Below are positions 5,836 through 6,081 of a stretch of DNA of 6,081 nt, piece by piece; position 1 is the first letter of the stretch, and the number at the start of each line of letters is the position of its first letter. The notes under the pieces were generated by a model, which was not told the DNA's origin, made no database searches, and saw only the letters and a list, made by a program, of their open reading frames with translations. The translations under genes were made by a program, and so were the position numbers. Source of the DNA: Bacteroidota bacterium (GTDB taxonomy: Bacteria; Bacteroidota; Bacteroidia; Flavobacteriales; Flavobacteriaceae); NCBI GenBank assembly GCA_009936675.1, contig JAACDY010000115.1, forward strand, positions 1-6,081. Reading direction: 5' to 3'.

Positions 5836-6032
5836 AGATTAAATTATTTTTAGGTCTCTTCTGTATGGTGCTTCAGGCACAAGACTTGCCAGATTCACTG
5901 ACGTTGGATGAGGCCATTGCCTACGGTTTGACCAACAACCGATCGATCATCAATGCGAATCGAGACATTCAAAAAGCCAAAAAAGACCGATGGAAAACCA
6001 TTGCTTTGGGTCTTCCACAAATCATGGATTAG
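5832..6032 (+). CDS. TolC family outer membrane efflux protein, N-terminal part; early stop (possible frameshift)
   Basis: The frame encodes 66 residues. Residues 1-17 are a signal peptide (MKIK, hydrophobic core, cleavage near LQAQ). The mature start DSLTLDEAIAYGLTNNRSI, followed by NANRDIQKAKKDRWKTIALGLPQI, is the characteristic first helix pair of TolC/OEP proteins, which form the outer-membrane channel of tripartite efflux pumps and are normally about 400-480 residues long. Here a TAG at 6030-6032 ends the frame far too soon. The remaining 49 bases are open in both other forward frames, so a one- or two-base indel, a real disruption, or a sequence or assembly fault near the right edge are all possible. 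The tail is too short to recognise OEP sequence in either frame. No Shine-Dalgarno precedes the ATG; translation probably depends on the 4-nt overlap with tetR. The adaptor and inner-membrane pump genes expected next are outside the window. Confidence 0.75.
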   Translation: MKIKLFLGLFCMVLQAQDLPDSLTLDEAIAYGLTNNRSIINANRDIQKAKKDRWKTIALGLPQIMD

Positions 6033-6081
6033 AAATGGCACAAAACTCGCTCAAGGTGCTAAAGCAATCATCGGAATGCAA

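Noticed and set aside
1..6081. CRISPR array, tRNA or rRNA, insertion sequence, defence system or phage gene
   Set aside because: No regularly spaced repeats, cloverleaf-type sequence, transposase or terminal inverted repeats were seen; nearly all bases are accounted for by seven ordinary chromosomal genes.

Overview
The window looks like part of a chromosome from a pigmented, probably marine, member of the Flavobacteriaceae (Bacteroidota). Four observations support this. The genes lack Shine-Dalgarno sequences. Several upstream regions carry the Bacteroidota promoter pattern TTTG / TAnnTTTG. The first gene is a lipoprotein with an acidic export signal after its lipobox cysteine. The gene types (choice-of-anchor B lipoprotein, flavobacterial-type lycopene cyclase, TetR followed by TolC) are typical of that family. 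This assignment is an inference from protein character, not from a database search.

Layout, left to right: (1) 1-965, minus strand: a partial choice-of-anchor B family lipoprotein that runs off the left edge. (2) 1052-2104, plus: thiL, thiamine-phosphate kinase, divergent from gene 1. (3) 2096-2911, minus: a ZIP-family (GufA/ZupT-like) metal transporter, convergent with thiL and overlapping its 3' end by 9 bp. (4) 2998-4131, plus: crtY, lycopene cyclase, divergent from the ZIP gene across 86 bp with back-to-back candidate promoters. (5) 4128-5105, minus: a polyprenyl diphosphate synthase, probably a GGPP synthase, convergent with crtY with a 4-bp overlap and a terminator-like hairpin inside the end of crtY. 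(6) 5227-5835, plus: a TetR/AcrR regulator. (7) 5832-6032, plus: the start of a TolC-family outer membrane efflux protein, overlapping tetR by ATGA and closed by an early stop near the right edge.

Functionally there are two themes. The prenyl synthase and lycopene cyclase are the supply and cyclisation ends of a carotenoid pathway (GGPP to phytoene to lycopene to beta-carotene); the phytoene synthase, desaturase and hydroxylase are not in this window. TetR plus TolC is the promoter-proximal end of what is usually a regulator-TolC-adaptor-pump efflux operon. thiL, the ZIP transporter and the lipoprotein are stand-alone housekeeping or envelope genes.

There is no intergenic stretch over 300 bases. 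The three sizeable gaps (966-1051, 2912-2997, 5106-5226) are divergent promoter regions. I see no rRNA, tRNA, CRISPR array, insertion sequence or attachment site, and no evidence of an undescribed multi-gene system. The points most worth a second look are the early stop in the TolC gene, the inverted repeat over the tetR promoter, the hairpin inside crtY, and the -7 boxes lying almost against start codons.
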